Numbered from the stretch's first letter, positions 7,326 to 15,959 are shown. The stretch is 21,044 nt of DNA from JAIRVZ01 sp031553755 (GCA_031553755.1 JAVBKZ010000043.1:1-21044), one strand, 5' to 3'. Translations and numbers: made by a program. The notes: a model not told the origin generated them from the sequence alone.

Positions 7326-9011
7326 TTATAATGAATAATTAAATCCCAATTTTTGTAATCCGGCTTGTACTTCGGGAGCCGACATAAATAACTTCCACAA
7401 TAAACCGGAGCGATGATTTTCAATCATACATACAATCGGTAATTGGTCAATAGCCAAGTAATTGGATGATACCCAATTTTTTGTCAAATCAAAGCCGTCA
7501 TAAAATCCGTATTTATCGCCATTCCAAATTTTATCTCCCAATTTATAATAGAAGAAATGCAAGGCTTGCATGGATTCTTCGGGCGTATAAGGCATGGAAG
7601 ATAGCGCGGCTGTCGGAGCGATGGTTCCGACATCGTTTGTTGGAGATGAGGCGGTGTATCCTGTTGGTATCTGGCTGGCAGTCAATCCCCAGCAATCGGC
7701 GCTATATCCTGCGTACTTTTTAGGATTAGTAATACAATATTGCCTGTTGATAAGCGTATGGTTCCGGTTTTGTTCCCAATAATTGGCATATTGGTCGCTC
7801 AATCCTTGAGGATTTAATCCAATAAAAGAATAATGAGCAAAGAAAAGCGGACCACCATAAGCCGAACCCAATGGCAATGTGATGCCGTAATACTTACTTC
7901 CGTTTTTCATGTTCCCGTTGCGCGCCCAACCTTCCGTATATACTGGCAAATCAATCGTATGGGTAGGAGAACTTGCCGCTAACAAGTAAGTCATCAAAGA
8001 TTCGTTCCAACCTGTTACTTTCATATTCATGTCCCAACCGTAATTGGGAGACCAATGCCAATACAACACGTTTTGTCCATCACGGCGAAACCAATCCCAT
8101 TCTACGGCATTGAACAGAGAAGTGACACTATCACGTACCGCTTTTTCGGCTTCATTGTTTTGATCGAAATATTGACGGGCAATAATTAATCCTTCCATCA
8201 AAAACGCTGTTTCTACTAAGTCAGCACCGTTATCTTTGGTTCCGAATGGAATTATTTTTCCGGTTTCTCCATTTATCCAGTGTGGATAAGCGCCATGAAA
8301 ACGGTCAGCTTTCGACAAAAATTGAGTAATTTTTTGCATGCGTTCCAATCCTTGGGCACGGGTAATAAATCCGCGTTCAATGGCTACAGGAATAGACGCG
8401 ATACCAAAACCGCTTCCGCCGGTGGTAGCGATTTCATTTCCATGACCGGTTCCCTCATGAGCAAGCCCAGATGCTACATACGGCTTATATTCCCAAAAAT
8501 AATTGAACGCAGCGCGTTGCACTTTGGTTAATAATTCATCGTCAGAAATACGAGGATATTTATCAGTTGAATCAATAGCCGTCACGAAAGTACCTGTATA
8601 ACCATTCACTACATTTCCACCCTTCGAATTCGTTCCCTGCGGAATATTGATTTTGTATGATGTCAACGCTTTGAGCGTTGTAGTAATGTCGCATTGAATT
8701 GTTTTATTATCAATGAAATGATAATTGAAGTCCAAGCCTCCGGAGAGTTGGACGGTTTCCTTTGTAAAATAATTAGAATCAACATCCTGCATCAATTCGA
8801 TTTTGATTGTTGCAGGTTCATTAATTGAAATACCAGAAATACTGGAATTGTATGGCAAATTTTGGTTATCTACATACACGTAGTTAATCATTATCTTGTT
8901 GTTGGATGGCACGGGCGTTCCGTTGTCATCGTCGTCGTTGCAGGAAAACAGCATTGAAACCGTTAAGCAAATGCTGATAATGATATAATATTTGATATGT
9001 TGTTTTAGCAC
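7326..9011 (-). CDS. GH144 endo-beta-1,2-glucanase with N-terminal Ig-like domain, probable surface lipoprotein
   Basis: A 561-residue lipoprotein (LFSC24). Residues NDDDDNG follow the cysteine, like the acidic export signal of surface lipoproteins in Bacteroidota, so I place it on the cell surface. Residues ~37-145 look like a bacterial Ig-like (Big_5-type) spacer domain. The GH144 barrel follows. DNGADLVETAF supplies D260, D264 and E267, and E337 in TGWNESLM is the second candidate acid, 70 residues later against 69 in its paralogue. LPLGSAYGGPLFFAHYSFIG and CWGLTASQ are shared with the protein at 4100-5395. The predicted role is first cleavage of long beta-1,2-glucan outside the cell. The common name 'glucoamylase' for this domain would wrongly suggest starch. 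Confidence 0.9.
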   Translation of the reverse strand: MLKQHIKYYIIISICLTVSMLFSCNDDDDNGTPVPSNNKIMINYVYVDNQNLPYNSSISGISINEPATIKIELMQDVDSNYFTKETVQLSGGLDFNYHFIDNKTIQCDITTTLKALTSYKINIPQGTNSKGGNVVNGYTGTFVTAIDSTDKYPRISDDELLTKVQRAAFNYFWEYKPYVASGLAHEGTGHGNEIATTGGSGFGIASIPVAIERGFITRAQGLERMQKITQFLSKADRFHGAYPHWINGETGKIIPFGTKDNGADLVETAFLMEGLIIARQYFDQNNEAEKAVRDSVTSLFNAVEWDWFRRDGQNVLYWHWSPNYGWDMNMKVTGWNESLMTYLLAASSPTHTIDLPVYTEGWARNGNMKNGSKYYGITLPLGSAYGGPLFFAHYSFIGLNPQGLSDQYANYWEQNRNHTLINRQYCITNPKKYAGYSADCWGLTASQIPTGYTASSPTNDVGTIAPTAALSSMPYTPEESMQALHFFYYKLGDKIWNGDKYGFYDGFDLTKNWVSSNYLAIDQLPIVCMIENHRSGLLWKLFMSAPEVQAGLQKLGFNYSL

Positions 9012-9036
9012 GATGAATTGTTTTTTGTTGAATTAA

Positions 9037-9169
9037 AGAGGGTGTTCAAAAAGTCATTAATGAACGTTTTGTCATTGCGGGTTTGACCCGCAATCTCTTG
9101 ATTCACAGTCTGATTTTTTTAGGAGATCCCGGCTCAAGGCCGGGATGACAGACTTTTTGGACACCCTCT
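9037..9169. repeat. MITE-like palindromic element with 19-nt terminal arms
   Basis: AGAGGGTGTTCAAAAAGTC (9037-9055) pairs with 9151-9169 at 18 of 19 positions, the exception being a G-T wobble. Inside are TTGCGGG/CCCGCAA (9075-9093) and ATCCCGGC/GCCGGGAT (9126-9146) hairpins bounded by GTCAT and ATGAC. It fills most of the spacer between the LamG lipoprotein gene and the first GH144 gene. The inner part resembles positions 21-98. Confidence 0.8.
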
Positions 9170-9185
9170 GTGATGAAAAATCAGA

Positions 9186-10082
9186 TTATTCGTTTATATT
9201 CTCGAATTCTGCATCATAAAGTTGTTGAACTTCAGCAGCAGTCAAAGCGCGGTCGTAGATGCGGAATTCGTCCAATAAACCCTTGTATGAGTCTGTTGGA
9301 GCCCAAGTTTCAACTTTATTAACATTATCAGCCCATGCTCCAATAACAAATGTTTTTACTCCGGCAAATTTTAAATCTCCAAGAGGAGTTGTTTCTGATG
9401 GGTCTGTCCATCTTTTTGAAAATCCATCACCAAGGTCTACAACTTTACCATTCACATACATATAGAATCTGGAACTAATATTATCATAAGTTACAGCAAT
9501 ATGCATCCATGTCCCATATGTAAAACGATTAGAACCATAATTAGCTATTTTTTGAGAACTCCATTCCGCAGTTTCTTTAACAAAAACGTTAAAAAAATCA
9601 ACAGAGTCATTTGTTGTTGTTCGATTTTGTTTGAGAGAAAAATTACCCCAAGGAACATCTATACTTCCATCAATTTGGAAAATCATAGGTTCTTTACCTC
9701 CATTCCCTGTCCATGCTATTTTAGCCCAAAAAGCAAATGTAGTTCCTGTCAATTTGGCTAACTTATTTGATTCGGTAAGAGCATATTTCAAATATGCTTG
9801 ATCACTTTCAGTTCCTCCTCCTTGATAAGCTTTTCCTCTTCTTCCTTCAGGATAGGTCGCATTCTTTTCTGTAGGCGTAGGAAGAGTCCCTTTTACATCA
9901 TTACCATTTCCCTCAAAAGGAAAGTAAGCAATCAAATTACTTGATGCGATATCAGATGGATCTGTTTTTGGAGGATTGGGATTTCCTCCATTATCATCAT
10001 CATCGCCACAAGAAGTAAACATGAAGCCACCGATAATTGCGGCACATGCTACATACGCAAATTTTAAAAACTTTTTTTTCAT
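9186..10082 (-). CDS. LamG-domain surface lipoprotein, candidate surface glycan-binding protein
   Basis: A 298-residue lipoprotein (FTSC25) with GDDDDNGG directly after the cysteine, a strong acidic surface-export signal. Residues ~48-290 are a single LamG/concanavalin A-like jelly roll: it starts LIAYFPFEGNGND, has KLTGTTFAFWAKI in the middle, and ends GLLDEFRIYDRALTAAEVQQLY. No catalytic residues are recognisable. Its place after susC/susD, where SusE/SusF-like binding proteins normally sit, suggests that it helps hold the glucan at the surface. The Rpn-family gene separates it from susD. No clean promoter is visible upstream. Confidence 0.82.
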   Translation of the reverse strand: MKKKFLKFAYVACAAIIGGFMFTSCGDDDDNGGNPNPPKTDPSDIASSNLIAYFPFEGNGNDVKGTLPTPTEKNATYPEGRRGKAYQGGGTESDQAYLKYALTESNKLAKLTGTTFAFWAKIAWTGNGGKEPMIFQIDGSIDVPWGNFSLKQNRTTTNDSVDFFNVFVKETAEWSSQKIANYGSNRFTYGTWMHIAVTYDNISSRFYMYVNGKVVDLGDGFSKRWTDPSETTPLGDLKFAGVKTFVIGAWADNVNKVETWAPTDSYKGLLDEFRIYDRALTAAEVQQLYDAEFENINE

Positions 10083-10121
10083 GATTTTTCAAATTAAAAA
10101 ATTAAACAATAAATTCATATT

Positions 10122-10148
10122 ATAACTAGTTATATGCTATAGAATAGC
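10122..10148. repeat. Palindrome ATAACTAGTTAT and adjacent small hairpin
   Basis: A 12-nt perfect palindrome (10122-10133) is followed by GCTAT-AGA-ATAGC (10136-10148). It lies 40-66 bases upstream of the LamG gene, a possible position for regulator binding, but nothing else supports that. Confidence 0.35.
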
Positions 10149-10179
10149 AATTTTTTGAGTTTGAATTACTTTAAAATAC

Positions 10180-10216
10180 AAAGCGTGAAAACTTTGGATA
10201 TTAGTTTACACGCTTT
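10180..10216 (-). terminator. Hairpin terminator of the Rpn-family gene
   Basis: AAAGCGTGAAAACT (10180-10193) pairs with 10203-10216 apart from one mismatch, leaving a 9-nt loop. It begins 26 bases past the stop of the minus-strand gene at 10242, and TATTTTAAAG follows on that strand. The T-tract is short, so termination may be partial. Confidence 0.55.
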
Positions 10217-10241
10217 ACATTTATAAAAAAAAATCTTTCTG

Positions 10242-11120
10242 TTATTTCAATGTATTTAGTTGTTCGATAGTTAATCCTGTCAATTTAATTATCAAATCTA
10301 CTGGAAGGTTTTCTTGCAGACATCTTTTTGCAATTTCAATCTTTTGCAACTCTCCACCTTTTTCTTCACCTATTTTCATTCCCTTTTCTTTGGCAAATTC
10401 CATTGCGCTTTTGACATCGGCATATTCTTCAATACTTTTATTGTACTTTTCCATTTCTTTAGGTGTTAATTGAGCAATTTCTGCTACTCTAAATAACTTG
10501 TCAAATACTTTTCCTTTTAATTCCGGAGGACGATTCTCAAACGTTGGTAATTTTTTTAATAAATAAATCCAACGTTCAAAATTTGTCTCCAACTCATCTA
10601 ATGATTTTGTGAATTTGGGCAATTCCAAATACTTATAAACCAATTTATCATAAAACACTTTCCCCGTCTTTTCTTCTATCAATTTTACATTATGATAATA
10701 TTCCTCTTCATCAAATAATATAAAATCTACAATTGCAACAGTAAATACCGGATTTAATCTAAAATCCCATTTCCCTTTTATCGCTTGTGATTGTATCGGA
10801 AATGTTGAATAATAAATACTTCTGTCTTTGAAAAATGCTTGTTGCACTTTTTGCATTTCAACTATAAAATAGTTATCGCAATCGGTTTTACAATAAATAT
10901 CAAAGACTACCCTGCGTTCTGTTTCTCCATTTCCTAATTGTTCGGAATTTAAATAACTTAAATCAACAATTGTTCCTTGATCCTGAATTAATTCATTGAG
11001 AAAATCAATTAATAATTCTTTGTAAGATTCGTTACCAAAAATACGTTTGAAACCATAGTCGGTTAATGGATTCAGATATTTTGAAACAACACTTGTTTCA
11101 AAAGGTTTTGCGCTACTCAT
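10242..11120 (-). CDS. Rpn family recombination-promoting nuclease / PDDEXK putative transposase
   Basis: A 292-residue protein of the PDDEXK_2 (Rpn) family. It opens with YLNPLTDYGFKRIFG, the usual N-terminal signature. The nuclease core has D74 in VVFDIYCKTD and E88-x-Q90 in FIVEMQKVQ, the D...ExQ variant of the PD-(D/E)XK site. The C-terminal ~60 residues are charged and end AIEQLN-like (LTGLTIEQLNTLK), as in relatives. Characterised Rpn proteins are DNA endonucleases that raise RecA-independent recombination. It has its own promoter (11154-11185) and a hairpin terminator and sits between susD and the LamG gene, so it looks like an insertion with no role in sugar use. I found no terminal inverted repeats bounding it. 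The frame is intact. Confidence 0.87.
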   Translation of the reverse strand: MSSAKPFETSVVSKYLNPLTDYGFKRIFGNESYKELLIDFLNELIQDQGTIVDLSYLNSEQLGNGETERRVVFDIYCKTDCDNYFIVEMQKVQQAFFKDRSIYYSTFPIQSQAIKGKWDFRLNPVFTVAIVDFILFDEEEYYHNVKLIEEKTGKVFYDKLVYKYLELPKFTKSLDELETNFERWIYLLKKLPTFENRPPELKGKVFDKLFRVAEIAQLTPKEMEKYNKSIEEYADVKSAMEFAKEKGMKIGEEKGGELQKIEIAKRCLQENLPVDLIIKLTGLTIEQLNTLK

Positions 11121-11153
11121 AATTTATAAATTTGTTTTGATTAATATTCAAAG

Positions 11154-11185
11154 CAAAAGTAAAGAATGATTGGCGAAATTCCAAA
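11154..11185 (-). promoter_or_regulatory. Bacteroidota-type promoter of the Rpn-family gene
   Basis: On the minus strand, -33 TTTG (11185-11182), exactly 20 nt, then -7 TACTTTTG (11161-11154), matching the TTTG-N20-TAnnTTTG pattern. Transcription should start near 11148, giving a leader of about 28 nt. Confidence 0.7.
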
Positions 11186-11332
11186 TTAACGGTTGACAAG
11201 TAGACGAGTTACGAGTTAAGAAGTTAACCTACAAATGATTACTCATTAACTTATTTATTCGTTTATTGTTTTTCGTGTAAACCAATATGTCAAAGAACTT
11301 TTTGCCTCACAAGGCTTTTATTACACTTTTTA

Positions 11333-12820
11333 TTAATAATTATTATTCTGAGTTAAACTCGGATTTAGATCTCTTTGCCTTTGTGGAATTGGAAATAATT
11401 CATGTTTTCCGGCAATAAATCCTAATGGTCCTAATATGGTAGGAGCTTGTCCTGTGCGTACAAGATCATAAAATCTGTTTTCTTCCAATGCCAATTCTGC
11501 CCGGCGTTCATCAAGTACGTCTTGTAAAATAGGAGCATCAATTCCTGTCAAGTTTACCCGGTCGCGTACTTTATTTAATGGAGTAGCAGCATCTCCTCCT
11601 GTGTGAATTTTAGCTTCTGCATTCATCAATAAAACATCGGCATAACGGATAACGCGTATATTGTAATCAAAACTATAACCATTGAACGACCATTTATTAT
11701 AGGCGGAAGGGGTATAAGTTTTCATATTATAATATGGGTTCGTACATTTTGATTTGATACTATCTCCTTCTATGGTTTTAGTTCCACGAACCATGATAGT
11801 AGCTCTGATACGTTCATTATCTCCCCTTGCAGTTAAAAAGTCTATTAGTTTTTGACTCGGCACTTTAAATCCCCATCCTTGCATGTTGGCCGGTTCATTT
11901 CCCCGAGGGCCTTGATAGTAGCCATATTCTTCAATTGTTGGAGCATCTGTTCCCGGCAGCCCGGAAGTTTTTCCAATGGTGGAACTTTGAATCTCAAAAA
12001 GAGATTCTTTACTGTTTTCTCCATCGGGACGAAATACTTCGTAAAGAGTTGGTAATAAAACGAATCGATTACTTTCAATTATTTTATCTGTATAATAAGC
12101 TACAGAATCCCATTGATTTTGATACATAAAAACTTTTGCTTTCATTGCCATTGCTGTATATTTGGTCACTCTGCCCGCCCATTCCTTAGTATAGGATTCA
12201 CTGATGTTTTCAACGGCATAAGTCAAATCATCATGGATAAATTTGTACACTTCTTCTTTTGTTTTTCTGGGCTGTTGTGCCAATTGTTCAGAAGTCATTA
12301 AAGTATCAATGATCGGGACTCCACCAAATGCACGTACCAAATTGAAATAGGCATAAGCACGTATAAAACGGCTTTCTCCCATATCACAATTATAATCTGC
12401 CCAATCTGCGTCTGATTTTAATATGGGAATAAAGTTTGGCAAAGTAAAAATGGAATTATTGGCAGCGCTGGCAATGTTATATTGTCCCATCCAATAATTA
12501 TTAATCGTTTCTGTAGTAGGAGTATATGTAAAACCGTTCATCGCTTTCATATCCGGACCATCGTCAATATCACTACCTTTATCTGCATCATCGGATGTGA
12601 TTTCCAACATTCCAAAATAAGGCATTCCGTGTCCTAATCCGGAACGCATAGAGGCGTAGGCATTACTGACGGAAAGAAACATATTTTCGCGTTTTGTGTA
12701 ATCAATACCTTGCGCTGACATTTCTCCTTCCGGATCAATATCAAGAAAATCAGAACATGCACTAAACAATCCTAAAAAAATAATCAATGTATATATATTT
12801 ATAGTTTTCATTGTCTTCAT
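11333..12820 (-). CDS. susD-like: SusD/RagB-family outer-membrane glycan-binding lipoprotein
   Basis: A 495-residue lipoprotein (LFSAC22, then SDFLDIDPEG, the usual start of mature SusD proteins). SusD proteins cap the SusC channel and bind the incoming glycan. The N-terminal TPR-like SusD domain spans ~25-230 (FIRAYAYFNLVRAFGGVPIID near 150-170). The RagB/SusD C-terminal domain spans ~270-495, with ADVLLMNAEAKI, LDERRAELALEENRFYDLVRTG and the ending LFPIPQRQRDLNPSLTQN. The start lies 15 nt after the susC stop, so the pair is one transcript. A second ATG three codons in (12811) is an equally plausible start. Length is typical. Confidence 0.95.
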   Translation of the reverse strand: MKTMKTINIYTLIIFLGLFSACSDFLDIDPEGEMSAQGIDYTKRENMFLSVSNAYASMRSGLGHGMPYFGMLEITSDDADKGSDIDDGPDMKAMNGFTYTPTTETINNYWMGQYNIASAANNSIFTLPNFIPILKSDADWADYNCDMGESRFIRAYAYFNLVRAFGGVPIIDTLMTSEQLAQQPRKTKEEVYKFIHDDLTYAVENISESYTKEWAGRVTKYTAMAMKAKVFMYQNQWDSVAYYTDKIIESNRFVLLPTLYEVFRPDGENSKESLFEIQSSTIGKTSGLPGTDAPTIEEYGYYQGPRGNEPANMQGWGFKVPSQKLIDFLTARGDNERIRATIMVRGTKTIEGDSIKSKCTNPYYNMKTYTPSAYNKWSFNGYSFDYNIRVIRYADVLLMNAEAKIHTGGDAATPLNKVRDRVNLTGIDAPILQDVLDERRAELALEENRFYDLVRTGQAPTILGPLGFIAGKHELFPIPQRQRDLNPSLTQNNNY

Positions 12821-12835
12821 TTTTAGAGTTTTTTA

Positions 12836-15800
12836 TTAAAAAGTAAGTCTTGCCCCAACACTGTAAACAGCTTGCATGGGATATACATTATTGTCGATTC
12901 CAGTTGAATTTGGTTCTCCTGAAATTTCTGTCGTGAAACCGTTATAGCCGAATATTGTAAGTGGCCTTTGTGCTAACACATACAACCGAATCAGAGGTAG
13001 TTTGGAGTCTTTAGCTTTAGGAATCGTATATCCTAACTGTACATTTTGTATACGGATGTAGGATCCGTCTTCTACAAAAAATGAATTTGGTTTTTGATTG
13101 ATAGATGCATTGTATGCTTTTGCAGAAGGATATTCATTGGTAGAACCGTTTCCTGTCCAACGATTTTCATAGAAAGCCTCATCGTAATTTCCGGCAGGGA
13201 AAGTTTCTCTTTTCATTCTCTTTTGATTCAAAATCTTATTTCCCCATTGTCCTTGAAAAGCAATAGAAAAATCCCACCTTTTATAACCGGCACCTAAATC
13301 AATCCCTCCCATTAGTTTTGGAGTAGGGCTTCCGAGATAAACAATATCCGGATTTCCATCTCCATCATCATTTCTATATTTGAAATAACCGGGTTCTGCT
13401 GAAGTTCCTTTGGTTTCTGCCGTTGTTTGATAAATCCCCAAAACATCATATCCATAAAATGAACCAATAGGTTTGCCTACTATGGCGTAAGTTGCCGTCA
13501 TCCCATTTACCGAAGTTCCCGGAACTTTACCATCAGGACGATTAGATACTTCTGTTACTTTATTGTTTACAGTTGATAAATTCAAACCGGCATTGTAATT
13601 GAAGTCTTCTCCTATTTTATCATTCCAATTGAGGGAAAATTCGACACCCATATTTTGTACAGTTCCGTTATTTCCCAACAATTCGGCTGTACCTCCTCCA
13701 CTGGCAATAGGAGCATTAAAAACTACATCGGAAGTTACCCTGCGATAAAAATCGAGAGTTCCGCTCAAGCGATTATGTAATAACGTAAAATCGACTCCCA
13801 AGTCAAATTCTGTCACAACTTCCCATTTCAAATAATTTCTCAAAACAGTTTGAGCTCCGACTCCATCAACCAATTTATCACCAAAAACTCCGGAACTTGG
13901 TATGCCGGCAGTTCCAACGATATAGGAAGAGTTTGCAGGAACATTGTCATTTCCGAGTTGTCCCCAACTAGCACGAACTTTCAAATAATCTAAGATTTTT
14001 TGATCTGTCATAAAATCTTCGGCACTCATTACCCATCCAAGTCCGATGGACGGAAAATATCCCCATTTTTGTTGATATTTCGAACTTCCGTCGGCACGAA
14101 CAGTTAATGTTGCTAAATATTTACTGTCATAGTTGTAGGTTCCACGAAGAAAGTAAGACAATCCATTAACAATCTCATTGTCATCATCACTTTTCCTGTC
14201 ATTGGCAGAACCATTGCGAATATATTTTTCACTATCTGTTTTTCCCGGCACATTAATTGCTGTACCTTGTAGCCATGGATTTGTTTCGTGTCTGATTGAA
14301 TTTCCCAACATTACACTGTAATTATGTTTCTTGTCAAAAACATCAGAATAAGTTAATGTGTTGTCCCAAATTTGTTTGGTATAGTTTGTATATCTCTTTA
14401 CTAACTCAGACTGACTAAGTCCTTGAGAGCCTCCAACAAGGTTTTCAGGTCTATAGTTTCGATCCATTATAAATCGTAGATCCATGTTATACTGAGTTTT
14501 CAACCTCAGTTTGTCTTTTAAAAAGCCAATTTCCAAGAACATAGAAGGAATTATTTGGTATCCGGTTTCCAAATCATCCTGATAGTAGGCTACTGCATAG
14601 GGATTTCCATAGGAATTTCCTAAGTTAGCGGGTGCTATTTGTGGAGAACCAAATTTAACCGGATAAGCTTGAGTATTATTTTCATCATAAACATTATAAA
14701 TGGAAGGATTAATATAGGCTTGGAAAAAAGCGTCATTATTAGGTTTGTTATGTGTATAATTGGAGATAACTGTTGAAAATCCCGCTTTTACGGATTTAGA
14801 CAATTGATATTCACCTTTACCTCTTAAATTTAACCGGCTATAATTGTTGTCGACATCCAAAATCCCATCTTGATATAAGTAATTTATTCCCAATGAATAA
14901 TTTGATATTTCATTTCCTCCCGAAACGTCCAAACTTTGATTATACATAGGAGCATTGTGTAATAAAACATCATACCAATCTGTATTTGCTCCATTAAATT
15001 GCTCTACTGTTAAAGGAGTATAGCCTGGTTCATCTTTATTGACTTCATTCCTGAGTGTGACATATTGTGAAGTGTTAGCTAATTTCATGATATTGACTGG
15101 AACCTGCATGGCGAAATATCCATCATAAGTTATTGTAGGTGTTCCTTTGGTGCCTCGTTTGGTAGTTACAATTATTACTCCATTTGCTGCACGTACACCA
15201 TAAATAGCGGAGGCAGAAGCATCTTTCAACACGTTCATGGTTTCAATATCATTGTTGTTGAGAAAATCGATATTGTCAACAAAAACACCATCAACCACAT
15301 ACAAAGGTTTGGCATAATCGCCAATAGAACCGACTCCGCGTATTCGTACCGCAGGACCGGCTCCCGGCGCTCCACTATTAATCACCTGTACTCCGGCAAC
15401 TTTTCCCTGTAATGCTTGCATGGGATTGGTTGTAGCTTGCTTCTCAAAAACATCTTTTTTTACTACTGCAATTGGAGCTGTCAAATCTTTGACTTTCTGT
15501 GTGCCGTAGCCAACAACAACTACTTCTTCGAGAGACTTAGTGTCGTCTTCTAAAGAAATATTGATCACTTTTCGATTATTTACAGGAATTGTCTGATTTT
15601 TCATTCCCACGTAACTGAATTGCAAAGAAGCATTCGCCGGAATGTTATTCAAAGAATATTTACCATCAATATCGGTTATGGTTCCATTAGGGGTTCCCAA
15701 AACAACAACAGAAACACCGATCGCAGGCATTCCCGATGTTTTTTCCGTTACAGTTCCGCTCACAGTGATTGTTTGCGCTTGTGCATATAAAACTGTAGAA

Positions 15801-15838
15801 AAAAACAGTGTAATTAAGTAAAAAACTTTCTGTTTCAT
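12836..15838 (-). CDS. susC-like: SusC/RagA-family TonB-dependent glycan transporter
   Basis: A 1000-residue outer-membrane transporter importing oligosaccharides with energy from TonB/ExbBD. A signal peptide covers ~1-22 (LYAQAQ). Residues ~25-105 are a carboxypeptidase-regulatory-like beta-sandwich (VSGTVTEKTSGMPAIGVSV, YSLNNIPANASLQFSYVGM). EEVVVVGYGTQK forms the TonB-box region. The plug covers ~115-225 (MQALQGKVAGVQV, DASASAIYGVRAANGVIIVTTKRG, the SusC signature). The 22-strand barrel fills the rest and ends in VYSVGARLTF with a terminal aromatic. There is no N-terminal STN domain, so control by a sigma/anti-sigma pair is unlikely from this gene. It is first in the operon and has its own strong promoter. 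Confidence 0.96.
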   Translation of the reverse strand: MKQKVFYLITLFFSTVLYAQAQTITVSGTVTEKTSGMPAIGVSVVVLGTPNGTITDIDGKYSLNNIPANASLQFSYVGMKNQTIPVNNRKVINISLEDDTKSLEEVVVVGYGTQKVKDLTAPIAVVKKDVFEKQATTNPMQALQGKVAGVQVINSGAPGAGPAVRIRGVGSIGDYAKPLYVVDGVFVDNIDFLNNNDIETMNVLKDASASAIYGVRAANGVIIVTTKRGTKGTPTITYDGYFAMQVPVNIMKLANTSQYVTLRNEVNKDEPGYTPLTVEQFNGANTDWYDVLLHNAPMYNQSLDVSGGNEISNYSLGINYLYQDGILDVDNNYSRLNLRGKGEYQLSKSVKAGFSTVISNYTHNKPNNDAFFQAYINPSIYNVYDENNTQAYPVKFGSPQIAPANLGNSYGNPYAVAYYQDDLETGYQIIPSMFLEIGFLKDKLRLKTQYNMDLRFIMDRNYRPENLVGGSQGLSQSELVKRYTNYTKQIWDNTLTYSDVFDKKHNYSVMLGNSIRHETNPWLQGTAINVPGKTDSEKYIRNGSANDRKSDDDNEIVNGLSYFLRGTYNYDSKYLATLTVRADGSSKYQQKWGYFPSIGLGWVMSAEDFMTDQKILDYLKVRASWGQLGNDNVPANSSYIVGTAGIPSSGVFGDKLVDGVGAQTVLRNYLKWEVVTEFDLGVDFTLLHNRLSGTLDFYRRVTSDVVFNAPIASGGGTAELLGNNGTVQNMGVEFSLNWNDKIGEDFNYNAGLNLSTVNNKVTEVSNRPDGKVPGTSVNGMTATYAIVGKPIGSFYGYDVLGIYQTTAETKGTSAEPGYFKYRNDDGDGNPDIVYLGSPTPKLMGGIDLGAGYKRWDFSIAFQGQWGNKILNQKRMKRETFPAGNYDEAFYENRWTGNGSTNEYPSAKAYNASINQKPNSFFVEDGSYIRIQNVQLGYTIPKAKDSKLPLIRLYVLAQRPLTIFGYNGFTTEISGEPNSTGIDNNVYPMQAVYSVGARLTF

Positions 15839-15858
15839 AAGAATAAATATTTTTGGTT

Positions 15859-15890
15859 CAAATGTAACCTTGACTTATCCTTATAACAAA
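15859..15890 (-). promoter_or_regulatory. Bacteroidota-type promoter of the susC operon
   Basis: On the minus strand, -33 TTTG (15890-15887), a spacer of exactly 20 nt, and -7 TACATTTG (15866-15859). The expected start near 15853 leaves only about 15 nt before the susC ATG at 15838, so there is no room for a riboswitch here. Control is more likely at the promoter. Confidence 0.75.
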
Positions 15891-15939
15891 AAAGAAAGAT
15901 ACTACTCTGACACTATGAATAAAAATAAGGAGTAAAAAG

Positions 15940-15959
15940 CCCCTATTTTACCCCTATTT
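15940..15959. promoter_or_regulatory. Tandem CCCCTATTT repeat, candidate activator site
   Basis: CCCCTATTT occurs at 15940-15948 and again at 15951-15959, a period of 11 bp, which places both copies on the same face of the helix. The pair lies about 50 bp upstream of the -33 box of susC, where response-regulator or AraC-type activators usually bind. The rest of the 396-nt susC-ruvB spacer is AT-rich apart from the repeat at 16148-16220. Confidence 0.5.

Noticed and set aside
4100..9011. Starch/glycogen PUL based on the 'glucoamylase-like' domain
   Set aside because: The domain has the GH144 motif DNGxDLVE. No GH13, GH97 or GH31 gene is present, and GH3 fits beta-glucosides.
10242..11120. Rpn-family gene as a working part of the glucan pathway
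   Set aside because: Its family is nuclease/transposase-like, and it has separate promoter and terminator signals, so position alone does not support a metabolic role.
11186..11332. Terminator after susD (GCCT/AGGC near 11306-11317)
   Set aside because: The stem is only 4 bp and its T-run is on the plus strand, the wrong side for susD. Faint repeats of GAGTTA nearby are too irregular to call.
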